Positions 51,991 through 60,640 of a stretch of DNA of 64,000 bases are shown one piece after another (positions within the stretch are counted from its first letter, which is position 1; each line of letters begins with the position of its first letter). A program made the translations under genes and the position numbers. The notes beneath the pieces were generated by a model that made no database searches, had not been told where the DNA came from, and saw only the letters and a program-made list of their open reading frames with translations. Source of the DNA: Sinomicrobium oceani (GTDB lineage Bacteria > Bacteroidota > Bacteroidia > Flavobacteriales > Flavobacteriaceae); contig NZ_FPJE01000013.1 of the NCBI RefSeq assembly GCF_900119185.1, positions 116,795 through 180,794 on the forward strand. Direction: 5' to 3'.

Positions 51991-53157
51991 TTACACTTCG
52001 GGTTGTCCCTGTAGCTGCTTTTCCCTTCTGTTCCGTATTCTCCCCGCTATGGTCTCAGCGGCAAAAATCACCTCCTGTTCTGTGGTAAATCTCCCAAGGC
52101 TTATACGGATCGAATTTCCGGCTTCTTCGGGCGTTCTTCCCATGGCACGGAGTACATGCGAAGGCGAATGTACATTTCCGGAACAGGCACTTCCCCTGCT
52201 CACAGCAAGATCCATGGCCAGCGACAATACAAAATTTTCTCCTTCAATACCGGTGATACCCATATTGGATACATGAGGAAGCCTGTTTTGTAGGTTCCCG
52301 TTCACCCGTACTCCTCCAAGGGCACATAATTTTTGCTCCAGTATAGTACGCAGTGCTTCCAGGCGGCGGGCTTCTTCGTCCATATAACGTGCGGCAAGGG
52401 CAGCAGCTTTGCCAAAACCCACTATGCCGGGAACATTCAATGTACCGCTCCGTATCCCTTTCTCGTGCTGACCTCCGTGTATCAGTGGTATCATACCTTT
52501 ACGGAACTCCTTGTTCATATACAACACACCGACTCCCTTAGGCCCGTAAATTTTATGGGAAGAGAACACCAGACAGTCTATATGATCTTTTACTACGTCT
52601 ACTCTTATTTTCCCCACGGCCTGGGTCGCGTCACAGATCAGCGGTATACCTCTTTTCTCCGCGATCCTGCCTATAGCTGCCACCGGATTTATATTTCCTG
52701 TTTCGTTATTGGCATACATCATCACTATAGCTGCCGTATCGGGACGAATGTTATTTTCGAGTTCTTCCAGATCGTGATTTCCATCTTCATCGACATTCAG
52801 GTAACTCACCCGAAGCCCTTCTCCCTGCAGATATTCACAGGTGTTCAGCACGGCTTCATGTTCCAGGGGCGATGTTATAATATGCTTTTTCCGGGACGTC
52901 ATCAGGCTCTTCAAAGCCAGGTTCAGGGCTTCGGTTGCCCCTGAGGTAAAGAACATATCGGATGTATTGCCCCCGACAAGCCCTGCGACCTTCTTACGGG
53001 AGAACGCCACGGCCTCATCTGCAGACCAGCCATAGGCGTGATCCCTGCTGGATGCATTGCCGAAATTTTCCGAAAAAAACGGAAGCATCGCTTTAACCAC
53101 CTCCGGATCGCAGGGGGTCGTAGCATTATAATCGAGATATACGGGTCTTGCAGGCAT
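51991..53157 (-). CDS. Cysteine desulfurase (NifS/IscS-like)
   Basis: A 388-residue PLP enzyme. The cofactor Lys is in SSHKIYGPKG and the catalytic Cys in SRGSACSGN. It produces a persulfide from cysteine. As the first gene of the Moco block, 24 bases upstream of the XdhC-like gene, it probably supplies sulfur for the terminal Mo=S ligand of the cofactor, or for MoaD, rather than general Fe-S assembly. Confidence 0.94.
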   Translation of the reverse strand: MPARPVYLDYNATTPCDPEVVKAMLPFFSENFGNASSRDHAYGWSADEAVAFSRKKVAGLVGGNTSDMFFTSGATEALNLALKSLMTSRKKHIITSPLEHEAVLNTCEYLQGEGLRVSYLNVDEDGNHDLEELENNIRPDTAAIVMMYANNETGNINPVAAIGRIAEKRGIPLICDATQAVGKIRVDVVKDHIDCLVFSSHKIYGPKGVGVLYMNKEFRKGMIPLIHGGQHEKGIRSGTLNVPGIVGFGKAAALAARYMDEEARRLEALRTILEQKLCALGGVRVNGNLQNRLPHVSNMGITGIEGENFVLSLAMDLAVSRGSACSGNVHSPSHVLRAMGRTPEEAGNSIRISLGRFTTEQEVIFAAETIAGRIRNRREKQLQGQPEV

Positions 53158-53333
53158 CTTTTGTATGCTTAAAACGTATGTATTGTGATCTCCTCCATTA
53201 CCATAGCAAATTTGTAATGTGACAGATGTAAGCTAAATATATCGTTTATTTCCGGCTTAATCAACTTTTGTCGGGAAAGGTGCAAAAAAACCAGGGAGAT
53301 TTACCAAATATTTAACAAGAGTGCCAAATATCC

Positions 53334-55184
53334 TCAGGAAGTCTGGTATTCCTTTTCGGGGCGTTCTCCCCGAAATTCGTCCTGATCGGCCTTCATGAGG
53401 ATATCCAGCTCCTGCATTTTTTCACGGACTGCGGCAATATAGGCTTCGTCGTTACGTATACTGGACAGGTATTTTAATGTTTTCTCATCGTGTACAAAAA
53501 AGGTTTTGGCAGCCCTGACAGCTTCGTGCTTCTTATGTCCCAGTATTTTCAACGCATCTACGCCGAGCCGGAGACTGGTATCGAGACTTTCACGATAAAT
53601 ATGCATCATTCCCGCATTCATCTGGTTATATGCTTCGTCCCGGTCTTTGGCACGGACCAGCATATATAAATGCGGAAAATGTTTTTTTACCGTTTCGATA
53701 AGTACCATACGTTTCTCTTCGTCTCCTATGGCAATAATCAGTATTTGTGCCTTGCCGGCACCGGCAATTTCCAGTAAATCGTGACGGGTTGCATCCCCGA
53801 AATAGACCTTAAACCCTACTTTACGCAAGAAATCGACATTATCGCTATCATAGTCCAACACCGTTACAGGAATATTATGGGCCTGTAAAAAACGTCCTAT
53901 GGTATTACCGAAATGTCCGTAACCGGCGATAATCACCGGGTTTTCTTCGGCTTCCACATCGGTATAATCTTTGGTATTGTCATCCGTACTTACAGCACAT
54001 ACCCGGGGAAGAATGAGTTTTTCATTGAGCATCATCAGCAAAGGGGTAAGTGCCATGGAAATAGCTACGATAGCCATCATCAGGCCGTTTAACGTATCGG
54101 GGATGATACCTTCTCCCGCGCTGAAACTCAGCAGTACAAAAGCAAATTCTCCGACCTGCGCCAGGCCGAAACTAAAAATAAAATTCTGTGCCATACGTAT
54201 TTTGAAGATTTTTCCCAACACAAAAAGAATGATGGCTTTAAGTGTTATGATACCCAATACGGCTCCTGCGATCGTCCCGGGCTGCTCCACCACCAGATCA
54301 AAGTCTATAGTAGCTCCTACCGTCATAAAAAAAAGTCCGAGAAGCAGTCCTTTAAAAGGATCTATGGCACTTTCGAGTTCATGCCTGTAGGCACTGTTGG
54401 CCAGTAATACTCCCCCCAGAAAAGCGCCCAGGGCCGGACTCAGGCCTACTGCATGCATCAGGAGTGCTATACCTACTACAAGCAGCAATGCCATGGCGGT
54501 AAACATTTCGCGCAGGCGTGTTTTGGCCATGATACGGAATATGGGGTACAAAAGATATTTTCCGGCAACAATAACCACAGCCACCGCCGCGATAACAGCA
54601 AGGGTTTGTCCCCATGCAGGAAGATGACTCAGCAACGTCGTATCGCCTTCGGTTACGGTCTTTCCGGATACGGATAGCAGCGGAAGTATGGCCAGAATAG
54701 GAATAATGGCCATATCCTGGAACAGGAGAACAGCAAATGCACTCCGCCCGGCTACGGTTTTGTTCCACCCCTTCTCTTCCAGTATCTGTAATACAATGGC
54801 TGTAGAGGACATGGCTATGATCATTCCCAGGGTCAGGGATACCCGCCAGGAATAACCGAGCAGGCTGCAAATACCGAACACAATCAGGGTCGTACCGAGG
54901 AGTTGGGCGCCTCCCAGACCTATGATACGACGTCTCAACCGCCATAAACGGAGCGGTTCAAGTTCGAGTCCTATGACAAAAAGCATCATAACAACGCCAA
55001 ATTCGGCAAAATGCATTACATCCTGGCTCTCTTCTCCTACCAGTTTCAGAAAAGAAGGGCCTATAATAATGCCTGCCAGAAGATATCCCAGGACAGCACC
55101 CAGTTTGAAATACTGTGCTATCGGCACCATAAGTACGGCGCCTGCCAGGTATATGAAAGCCTGAATAAAAAAGGATTCGTGCAT
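53334..55184 (-). CDS. CPA2-family monovalent cation:proton antiporter (KefB/KefC-like)
   Basis: A 616-residue membrane protein with about 12 hydrophobic helices in the first ~385 residues (Na_H_exchanger type), then a TrkA-N/RCK nucleotide-binding domain at ~400-520 (VIIAGYGHFGNTIGRFLQ) and a hydrophilic tail. It likely exchanges K+ or Na+ for H+. KefF-type partner control is not evident; the quinone-reductase-like gene at 14.4 kb is far away. Confidence 0.93.
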   Translation of the reverse strand: MHESFFIQAFIYLAGAVLMVPIAQYFKLGAVLGYLLAGIIIGPSFLKLVGEESQDVMHFAEFGVVMMLFVIGLELEPLRLWRLRRRIIGLGGAQLLGTTLIVFGICSLLGYSWRVSLTLGMIIAMSSTAIVLQILEEKGWNKTVAGRSAFAVLLFQDMAIIPILAILPLLSVSGKTVTEGDTTLLSHLPAWGQTLAVIAAVAVVIVAGKYLLYPIFRIMAKTRLREMFTAMALLLVVGIALLMHAVGLSPALGAFLGGVLLANSAYRHELESAIDPFKGLLLGLFFMTVGATIDFDLVVEQPGTIAGAVLGIITLKAIILFVLGKIFKIRMAQNFIFSFGLAQVGEFAFVLLSFSAGEGIIPDTLNGLMMAIVAISMALTPLLMMLNEKLILPRVCAVSTDDNTKDYTDVEAEENPVIIAGYGHFGNTIGRFLQAHNIPVTVLDYDSDNVDFLRKVGFKVYFGDATRHDLLEIAGAGKAQILIIAIGDEEKRMVLIETVKKHFPHLYMLVRAKDRDEAYNQMNAGMMHIYRESLDTSLRLGVDALKILGHKKHEAVRAAKTFFVHDEKTLKYLSSIRNDEAYIAAVREKMQELDILMKADQDEFRGERPEKEYQTS

Positions 55185-55270
55185 CGGATTTAGAGCGGAT
55201 TAGTATTAGACCCCTTTTTGGATTCCCGACATCCCGGAAAACCAGTAAAAACGATTTCAAGTTACAAATA

Positions 55271-55299
55271 AAAAAGGAAAGATATTCCCTTTCCTTTTT
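55271..55299. terminator. Terminator between repressor and antiporter genes
   Basis: AAAAAGGAAAG and CTTTCCTTTTT form a perfect 11-bp stem with a 7-base loop. On the minus strand TTTTTTATTT follows, so it should end the repressor transcript before the antiporter gene. Confidence 0.8.
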
Positions 55300-55420
55300 C
55301 ACCTGATCCTCCTCATCCGAACCGGCTTGCACCAGCTTATTTACCCAAGAAGCCTGCCCAAAACCTTTTTGGAAGACATGGCTGCTACGGGTATCGGGAT
55401 CTGCATTAGAAAACCGATAG

Positions 55421-56122
55421 TTATTCCTCTACAAAATCCTGATAGAAAAGACTGCTTACCTTCCAGACCTCCGTGATTCCCCCGATACTTATTCCTATTC
55501 CATCGGGCAACAATCCCGGGGTGTTTCCGGTGAGGTATATTCTATCAGCGTTATTTTCTTCTTTACGCACTATTCCTACCAGTATGCCCTGTTCCTTATT
55601 TACGATTACATACATTTTTCCAGTTATCAGGTCTTTTATATTTTCCATCGGAGTACCCACTGCATAACAAACTCCCCTGAATGCAGATGACGGTTGCAGA
55701 GAGGACGTCTGGAAAGCTCTGAAATTATCCCGGGCCGGAAAAGGAAATCTGTACCTCGGTAGTGTCTCCAGGAATTTTACATTCTGATGTTGCGACACAT
55801 ACTGATATTGTCTTTCCCGGGGCACTGCGATAATATCCTTCTCCAAATGAGGCTCGTACACATTATTGGAAAACAACGTATTGAGGTCCAGTTTATACTG
55901 TTTACCAAAAGCCACGAGACGGCTATAGTCCAGACTGTTTCTCTTTTTCCATGTAGAAATCGTATTGGATTTTACCCCCAATACATCGGATAGTTCCTTA
56001 TTAGTCCGAAGTTTCAGGAGCTCCTTCAGGTTTCCCAGTACTTCCTTTACACTCAATGCTTCTTTTCCGGGGACTACATTGTTTTCAGTAATCCGGTTGT
56101 TTGTTTTTTCTTTTTTCGTCAT
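55421..56122 (-). CDS. CI-like repressor with S24/LexA-type C-terminal domain
   Basis: A 233-residue regulator. A helix-turn-helix of the bacteriophage CI type spans ~25-85 (NKELSDVLGVKSNTISTWKKR). The C-terminal ~110 residues resemble the S24 peptidase fold of flavobacterial repressors (ITGKMYVIVNKEQGILVGIV). In relatives the GIV(Y/F)KRV segment supplies the catalytic Lys, here replaced by Gly; a Ser may survive in TSSLQP. Self-cleavage is therefore doubtful. No phage genes are nearby. Confidence 0.85.
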   Translation of the reverse strand: MTKKEKTNNRITENNVVPGKEALSVKEVLGNLKELLKLRTNKELSDVLGVKSNTISTWKKRNSLDYSRLVAFGKQYKLDLNTLFSNNVYEPHLEKDIIAVPRERQYQYVSQHQNVKFLETLPRYRFPFPARDNFRAFQTSSLQPSSAFRGVCYAVGTPMENIKDLITGKMYVIVNKEQGILVGIVRKEENNADRIYLTGNTPGLLPDGIGISIGGITEVWKVSSLFYQDFVEE

Positions 56123-56215
56123 ATTATCTTCACATTTAGCAAATAGTCCGAAAACATGGTCTTAAATGGATGGGGTGAGTCCCTGTTTCGGCATAACGGA
56201 TATAAAACCCTTCAC

Positions 56216-56232
56216 TATTTCGTTACGAAATA
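56216..56232. promoter_or_regulatory. Inverted repeat upstream of the CI-like repressor
   Basis: TATTTCGTTACGAAATA has perfect 7-base arms around TTA, 94 bases upstream of the repressor start. Its form suits an operator for an HTH dimer, so autoregulation is plausible. Confidence 0.45.
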
Positions 56233-56385
56233 AAGTTTTACGCTGTTACAACATGTAAAAGTACGTATGCAGCTCATGTACTGCATCCTTACCGTGCAGA
56301 TATACGAAGAAACTACGGCTACGGTTTTAAAGTTCTCTATAAAAAAGAATGTGCTATACAGAGACTTCAAAACCTTGTGAAACCC

Positions 56386-56443
56386 TGAAAAAATAAAAAA
56401 GTTTTTCAGGATAAATGCAACGGGGCTGATATCCTGAAAAACT
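56386..56443 (-). terminator. Rho-independent terminator of the surface-protein operon
   Basis: AGTTTTTCAGGATA and TATCCTGAAAAACT form a perfect 14-bp stem (56400-56413 and 56430-56443). On the minus strand TTTTTTATTTTTT follows. It lies 33 bases beyond the OmpA-like stop codon. Confidence 0.93.
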
Positions 56444-56475
56444 GTAATTTTAAGTCCTGGAAATATCAGTTCCGG

Positions 56476-58404
56476 TTACATCTTCATCAATATAAATTCG
56501 CTTCTCCTGTTTTGCTGATGTTCTTTTTCGGAGCAAGAAACCCCGTCGGCACAGGAGTTTACCAGGCGGGTTTCCCCATACCCTTTACCCGTGATACGAT
56601 CAGGGGAAATCCCTCCTTTTTCTATAATATATTTTACTGTAGCTTTTGCTCTTCGTTCGGAAAGTGCCATATTATAGGCATTACTTCCACGGCTATCCGT
56701 GTGAGAACGTACTTCTATGACCACATTCGGATATGCCTTCATAACCTCAATAACCTTGCCAAGTTCGATTTCGGAGACTTTCCGGATGCCTGAACCGTCA
56801 AAATCAAAGTAAATAGGCTTCAGTCCCATTTTCTCCGTGAGGTCATCTCCTGTTGTGACCCGTATACCGTCTTTTACGAGCTCGATGACTACATTCCTTT
56901 CTTCTTCGTTTTTCAATTCGCTTATCCATTTTTCCGAAGATTGGTATTCGTCTTTACCCGCCCTGAGATTATATGTAGAAAAAGGCCACACCTTTACACA
57001 AAAATTACCCAAATCGTCCGTCCGGACCTTAGAAAGTTCTTTATTATCACTGTCCAGAAGTGTTACCAAAGCGCCATTCAAAGGTTCCTGAGTAAGGCTA
57101 TCCACTACGGTTCCACACAACTTTGCATGAAGGGCGATAACTTCTTTTTGCGATATGGAATAAATGTTATCAAAACCGCTTTTTTCGCCACGATTGGATG
57201 ACAGAAATCCTTTCCCGTCATTTCTCATGACATACGAAAAATCATCACCGGAAGAGTTTATCGGCTCTCCCATATTCACAATGTGCTCGCTTCCGAAAGG
57301 GTCTTTGACCACGGCATAGACATCCAGTCCGCCCAAACCGTCATAGCCATTGGATGAGAAATACAATATACCGTTTTCATCCACAAATGGGAAAGTTTCT
57401 CTCCCCGGAGTATTGATGTTACTTCCCAGGTTCCGGACCGGACCAAGGTTTCCGTCATCCAGGATCTCTGTGACAAATATATCGGAATTACCGATAGTTC
57501 CCGGTCGGTCAGACACAAAGTACAGGTGTTTATCATCCGGGCTCAATGCGGGGTGAGCGGTAGAATAATCGTCACTGTTTATAGAAAGATTCTCGATATT
57601 TTTCCATTCACCATCACTATAGGTAGCACGATATATTTTCAGGTAGTTGGTCCCGTCATCCGATCTGCGCCGTTTACCGTTACGGTAATTGTTTCTTGTA
57701 AAGTACATGGTTTTCCCGTCTTTGGTCACCACTGCCGTAGTTTGGTGGTACCTGGAGTTCACCTCTCCTTTGAGTTTCTCCGGATTGGTCAGCCTGCCTG
57801 TACTGTCTATGGTGGCAACGTATAATTTGAGGAATGGCATTTCATTCCATTTATGAGTCCGCTTTATAAAAATCCCCGTATCGCGGGCAGAGGCAAACAA
57901 TACGTTATCGCTGCCGTAAAAACCGGTGCCAAAATCGGCATAATCCGTATTGATCCCTGCATCATTAAGAACATACCTCGGGGTTCCGTCCCTAAGTGTT
58001 TCCAGGCTTTTATGAACAGTTTTCAAGCGTTCTTCCGGGTAACCTACCCGGGTGTAAAAAGTCTCCATGGCCTTATCTGCCTGCTGTTGTTGTCCACCAA
58101 CCCTGAGACATTGTGCATAACGGTAATAATATTCCGGGGCGATCTCTCCTTCCAAAGCAAACATTTTTTCGTAATAAGGCAGTGCCTGCTCATAACGGGC
58201 ATTGAAGTAGTAGGCATCTCCGAGTTTCCCGTAGAGATCTTTGGACTCATATCCGTTTTTCAGCAATTTTTCATAGATTTCGGTAGCCCGGATGTAGGCA
58301 AACTTATCGTAATTTTTATCGGCACGTTCTTTTTTAACCTCCTGGGCAAAAAGCGGTACGGATAATATTACGGACAATATCAGGTGTAGTATTTTGTTCA
58401 TCAT
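56476..58404 (-). CDS. OmpA-family protein with TPR and PD40 repeats
   Basis: A 642-residue envelope protein. After a signal peptide (residues ~1-20) come TPR-like helices (~25-150), PD40/WD40-like beta-propeller repeats (~160-400; PALSPDDKHLYFVSDRPG and FPFVDENGILYFSSNGYDGLGG), a carboxypeptidase-regulatory-like domain (~430-500) and a C-terminal OmpA peptidoglycan-binding domain (~525-640; IEVRSHTDSRGSNAYNMALS). This layout is typical of proteins encoded next to PorP/SprF-like genes. It likely ties an outer-membrane complex to the cell wall. It ends the surface operon. Confidence 0.95.
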   Translation of the reverse strand: MMNKILHLILSVILSVPLFAQEVKKERADKNYDKFAYIRATEIYEKLLKNGYESKDLYGKLGDAYYFNARYEQALPYYEKMFALEGEIAPEYYYRYAQCLRVGGQQQQADKAMETFYTRVGYPEERLKTVHKSLETLRDGTPRYVLNDAGINTDYADFGTGFYGSDNVLFASARDTGIFIKRTHKWNEMPFLKLYVATIDSTGRLTNPEKLKGEVNSRYHQTTAVVTKDGKTMYFTRNNYRNGKRRRSDDGTNYLKIYRATYSDGEWKNIENLSINSDDYSTAHPALSPDDKHLYFVSDRPGTIGNSDIFVTEILDDGNLGPVRNLGSNINTPGRETFPFVDENGILYFSSNGYDGLGGLDVYAVVKDPFGSEHIVNMGEPINSSGDDFSYVMRNDGKGFLSSNRGEKSGFDNIYSISQKEVIALHAKLCGTVVDSLTQEPLNGALVTLLDSDNKELSKVRTDDLGNFCVKVWPFSTYNLRAGKDEYQSSEKWISELKNEEERNVVIELVKDGIRVTTGDDLTEKMGLKPIYFDFDGSGIRKVSEIELGKVIEVMKAYPNVVIEVRSHTDSRGSNAYNMALSERRAKATVKYIIEKGGISPDRITGKGYGETRLVNSCADGVSCSEKEHQQNRRSEFILMKM

Positions 58405-58416
58405 ATCGTGCTTTGG

Positions 58417-59328
58417 TTAGAAAAATCTCGGAGAGAGCATACGGTTTCGGGAGGAAGAAATGAACTCAAAGCGCACAAAGAGCTCATGGGTCCCGGAATT
58501 GTAATTTCCCAACCGGGTAGTCTCATAGTCATAGGCATACCCGATCTGCAGGCCTTCTGTGATATTAAATCCTGCCATCACGCTCACTGCTGCATCCCAG
58601 CGATAGGCAGCTCCGAGAATCAGGTTTTCATTAAACATAAAGTTGGCGGAAACATCTACGGCCAACGGAGCACCGCTTACTGCTTTGACTAAAGCCGCCG
58701 GCTTAAATTTCAATGTGGGATTCAGATCAAACACATAACCCCCGATGAGATAAAAGTGCATTTTCTCGCTGGCTACGGATTGTTTTATATCGTCATAAAA
58801 GCGGGTTTCCAGTAACGCGGGTACCGATATTCCTGCATACCAATTGGAGGCATGAAGATAAGCTCCCGCTCCTATATTCGGGGAAAACCTGCTCAATCTC
58901 CCTGTTAGCTGCGGATCTCCTTCGTCATAAATATTCAACTTGTCATAGTTGATATCGAGAAAACTTCCGCCTGCCGTAATCCCCAGGTTCAGCCAGGTAT
59001 CATATCCGAGCTGCAGTTTATAGGAAAAACTGGCGTTGACATAGGTGTCCCGCGAAGGACCGATCTCATCGTTAATTACGGATAGTCCCAGGCCATGCCC
59101 CTGGTAACTTATCGGGGAATGTATGGAAAACTGTGCCGTCTTTGGCGCTCCCTCGAGCCCTACCCATTGCCTTCTGTACGTTCCCAGGACACTGGTAACA
59201 CCTCTCGTACCTGCATAAGCAGGGTTAATGCTTACGGTGTTGTACATATATTGTGTGTATTGAGACTCCTGCTGTGCAAACCCGATCCAGGTTCCGAACA
59301 ATCCCAATATCAAAAAAAACTTCTTCAT
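58417..59328 (-). CDS. PorP/SprF-family type IX secretion-associated outer-membrane protein
   Basis: A 303-residue beta-barrel protein with a signal peptide (WIGFAQQ) and the family signature QYTQYMYNTVSINPAYAG just after it. PorP/SprF-like proteins are associated with the export or surface attachment of type B sorted T9SS substrates, such as SprF for SprB. It lies 75 bases after the gliding-CTD gene and 12 bases before the OmpA-like gene, so the trio is probably a functional unit. Confidence 0.95.
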   Translation of the reverse strand: MKKFFLILGLFGTWIGFAQQESQYTQYMYNTVSINPAYAGTRGVTSVLGTYRRQWVGLEGAPKTAQFSIHSPISYQGHGLGLSVINDEIGPSRDTYVNASFSYKLQLGYDTWLNLGITAGGSFLDINYDKLNIYDEGDPQLTGRLSRFSPNIGAGAYLHASNWYAGISVPALLETRFYDDIKQSVASEKMHFYLIGGYVFDLNPTLKFKPAALVKAVSGAPLAVDVSANFMFNENLILGAAYRWDAAVSVMAGFNITEGLQIGYAYDYETTRLGNYNSGTHELFVRFEFISSSRNRMLSPRFF

Positions 59329-59403
59329 TGTTCTTATCTTTTTAAAGCTTCATTTTCGAAAAGGAAAAAAATCTTTCCCGATCTCTGTTCTTCATCACCG
59401 ATA

Positions 59404-60636
59404 CTAATTGATATACAGATATCCCGATTGATCCCTTAATCGATTGTTATCGTTATACTTCAGGATGTAGAAGTAGGTTCCCGTAGGCAACAATTTACCC
59501 TTATTGAGTGTGGCACGTCCGTGAGAATATCCGTCAAACCGGACATTGGTATTATTATACCCCTTGGCCTCGTAGACCTTTACCCCCCAGCGATTATATA
59601 TTTCCACCGTATTCTCGGGGTAGTTTTCCAGTCCTTTTATATAGAAAAAGTCATTTCTTCCGTCTCCGTTCGGTGATACGCCGTTATAGATCACAAGACC
59701 GGTGGGTTCTTCTTCGGTCCGGACTTTGGCAAACGTAAAAATACCATATCCCGATACTGCCGTCGTAACTGTTTTCTCTTCATTATCGGTAACTCCTCCC
59801 TCATCTTTCCAACGTTTGTTTACGGCATCCCAACGTACGATATGAATAGCCTTTCCTTCTTCTTTACGGAGTATATCCGAAGGGGTCGTAGCTTCATTCC
59901 AGGTCAGGGTAAGCACGATATCGGACATCCCTGCGGTACGGTTTATTTCCCAGTATTCCCCGTTATCTATGATTTCGATATTGTTTTCCTTATCGGAATG
60001 CGGATAAAGGGTATTCGAATTTTTAAGGATGTATTGCGACGTAAAATGATCGGAGAGCTCCGAAGGCTCGGACATGTACGCGCTGCGATAGTATCCTCCG
60101 TCACCTATGGGATAATCAAAAGGTTCATTTCCTGTTTTCCTTACTTTTCCGTCTACAAAACTGATATCGGAAACCTGTTGATGCGAAGCTCCCTGGTAGA
60201 AGGTTACCAGCCCGCCATACATATCTCCATCGACAATACCGTCCCGGAATTCCGCATTACCATATACACCGATATCTCCGGAAAGATGAAATGCCGGTTG
60301 TGTCGCGGGATTGTCAAAAAGTACGTTGAAGAAATCCGAAGGCATATTACCGCTGATATTCTGGGCTCCGTATAATCCTCTGAAAAGGGTATTACCGGTT
60401 GTTGCTCCCGGCGTAAAACTCACCAGCCCGTCGTTGTTAAAGTTACCGTAGACAAAAAATGTCCCGTCATTATGTACCGTTGCGCCTTCCTTATTATCGA
60501 AATCCTCCATCGTAGACACTTCCGTTCCTTGCGCTATGACTACTGTTCCGGTGTTGACCGTTTGTCCGGATACGGGAAACACCTGAAAGATAAAGGCCGT
60601 ACAAATCATTATTTTTATTGCCGTACTTGTCTTCAT
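59404..60636 (-). CDS. T9SS-exported protein with gliding-motility C-terminal domain (type B sorting)
   Basis: A 410-residue exported protein. A signal peptide (residues ~1-24, ending VSG) precedes a beta-rich region with repeated strands (~30-300). The last ~90 residues are a gliding-motility-associated CTD: YNGVSPNGDGRNDFFYIKGL, VEIYNRWGVKVYE and LLPTGTYFYILKY. This domain directs export by the type IX system. The PorP/SprF-like neighbour is the likely partner for its surface attachment. It starts 5 bases after the lectin/DUF11 gene ends. Confidence 0.93.
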   Translation of the reverse strand: MKTSTAIKIMICTAFIFQVFPVSGQTVNTGTVVIAQGTEVSTMEDFDNKEGATVHNDGTFFVYGNFNNDGLVSFTPGATTGNTLFRGLYGAQNISGNMPSDFFNVLFDNPATQPAFHLSGDIGVYGNAEFRDGIVDGDMYGGLVTFYQGASHQQVSDISFVDGKVRKTGNEPFDYPIGDGGYYRSAYMSEPSELSDHFTSQYILKNSNTLYPHSDKENNIEIIDNGEYWEINRTAGMSDIVLTLTWNEATTPSDILRKEEGKAIHIVRWDAVNKRWKDEGGVTDNEEKTVTTAVSGYGIFTFAKVRTEEEPTGLVIYNGVSPNGDGRNDFFYIKGLENYPENTVEIYNRWGVKVYEAKGYNNTNVRFDGYSHGRATLNKGKLLPTGTYFYILKYNDNNRLRDQSGYLYIN

Positions 60637-60640
60637 ATCC

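Larger units (their letters stand above)
56123..56475. other. Gene-free region between repressor and OmpA-like genes
   Basis: 353 bases with no convincing gene. It holds the upstream region of the repressor, an inverted repeat at 56216 and the terminator of the surface-protein operon near 56400. Confidence 0.7.

Noticed and set aside
54379..54945. 188-codon minus-strand frame within the antiporter gene
   Set aside because: Out of frame with the KefB/KefC-like gene, Cys/Arg/Gly-rich, with no conserved motif.
54958..55332. 124-codon minus-strand frame running from the intergenic gap into the antiporter gene
   Set aside because: It has no ATG near its start, crosses the terminator hairpin and is out of frame with the antiporter.
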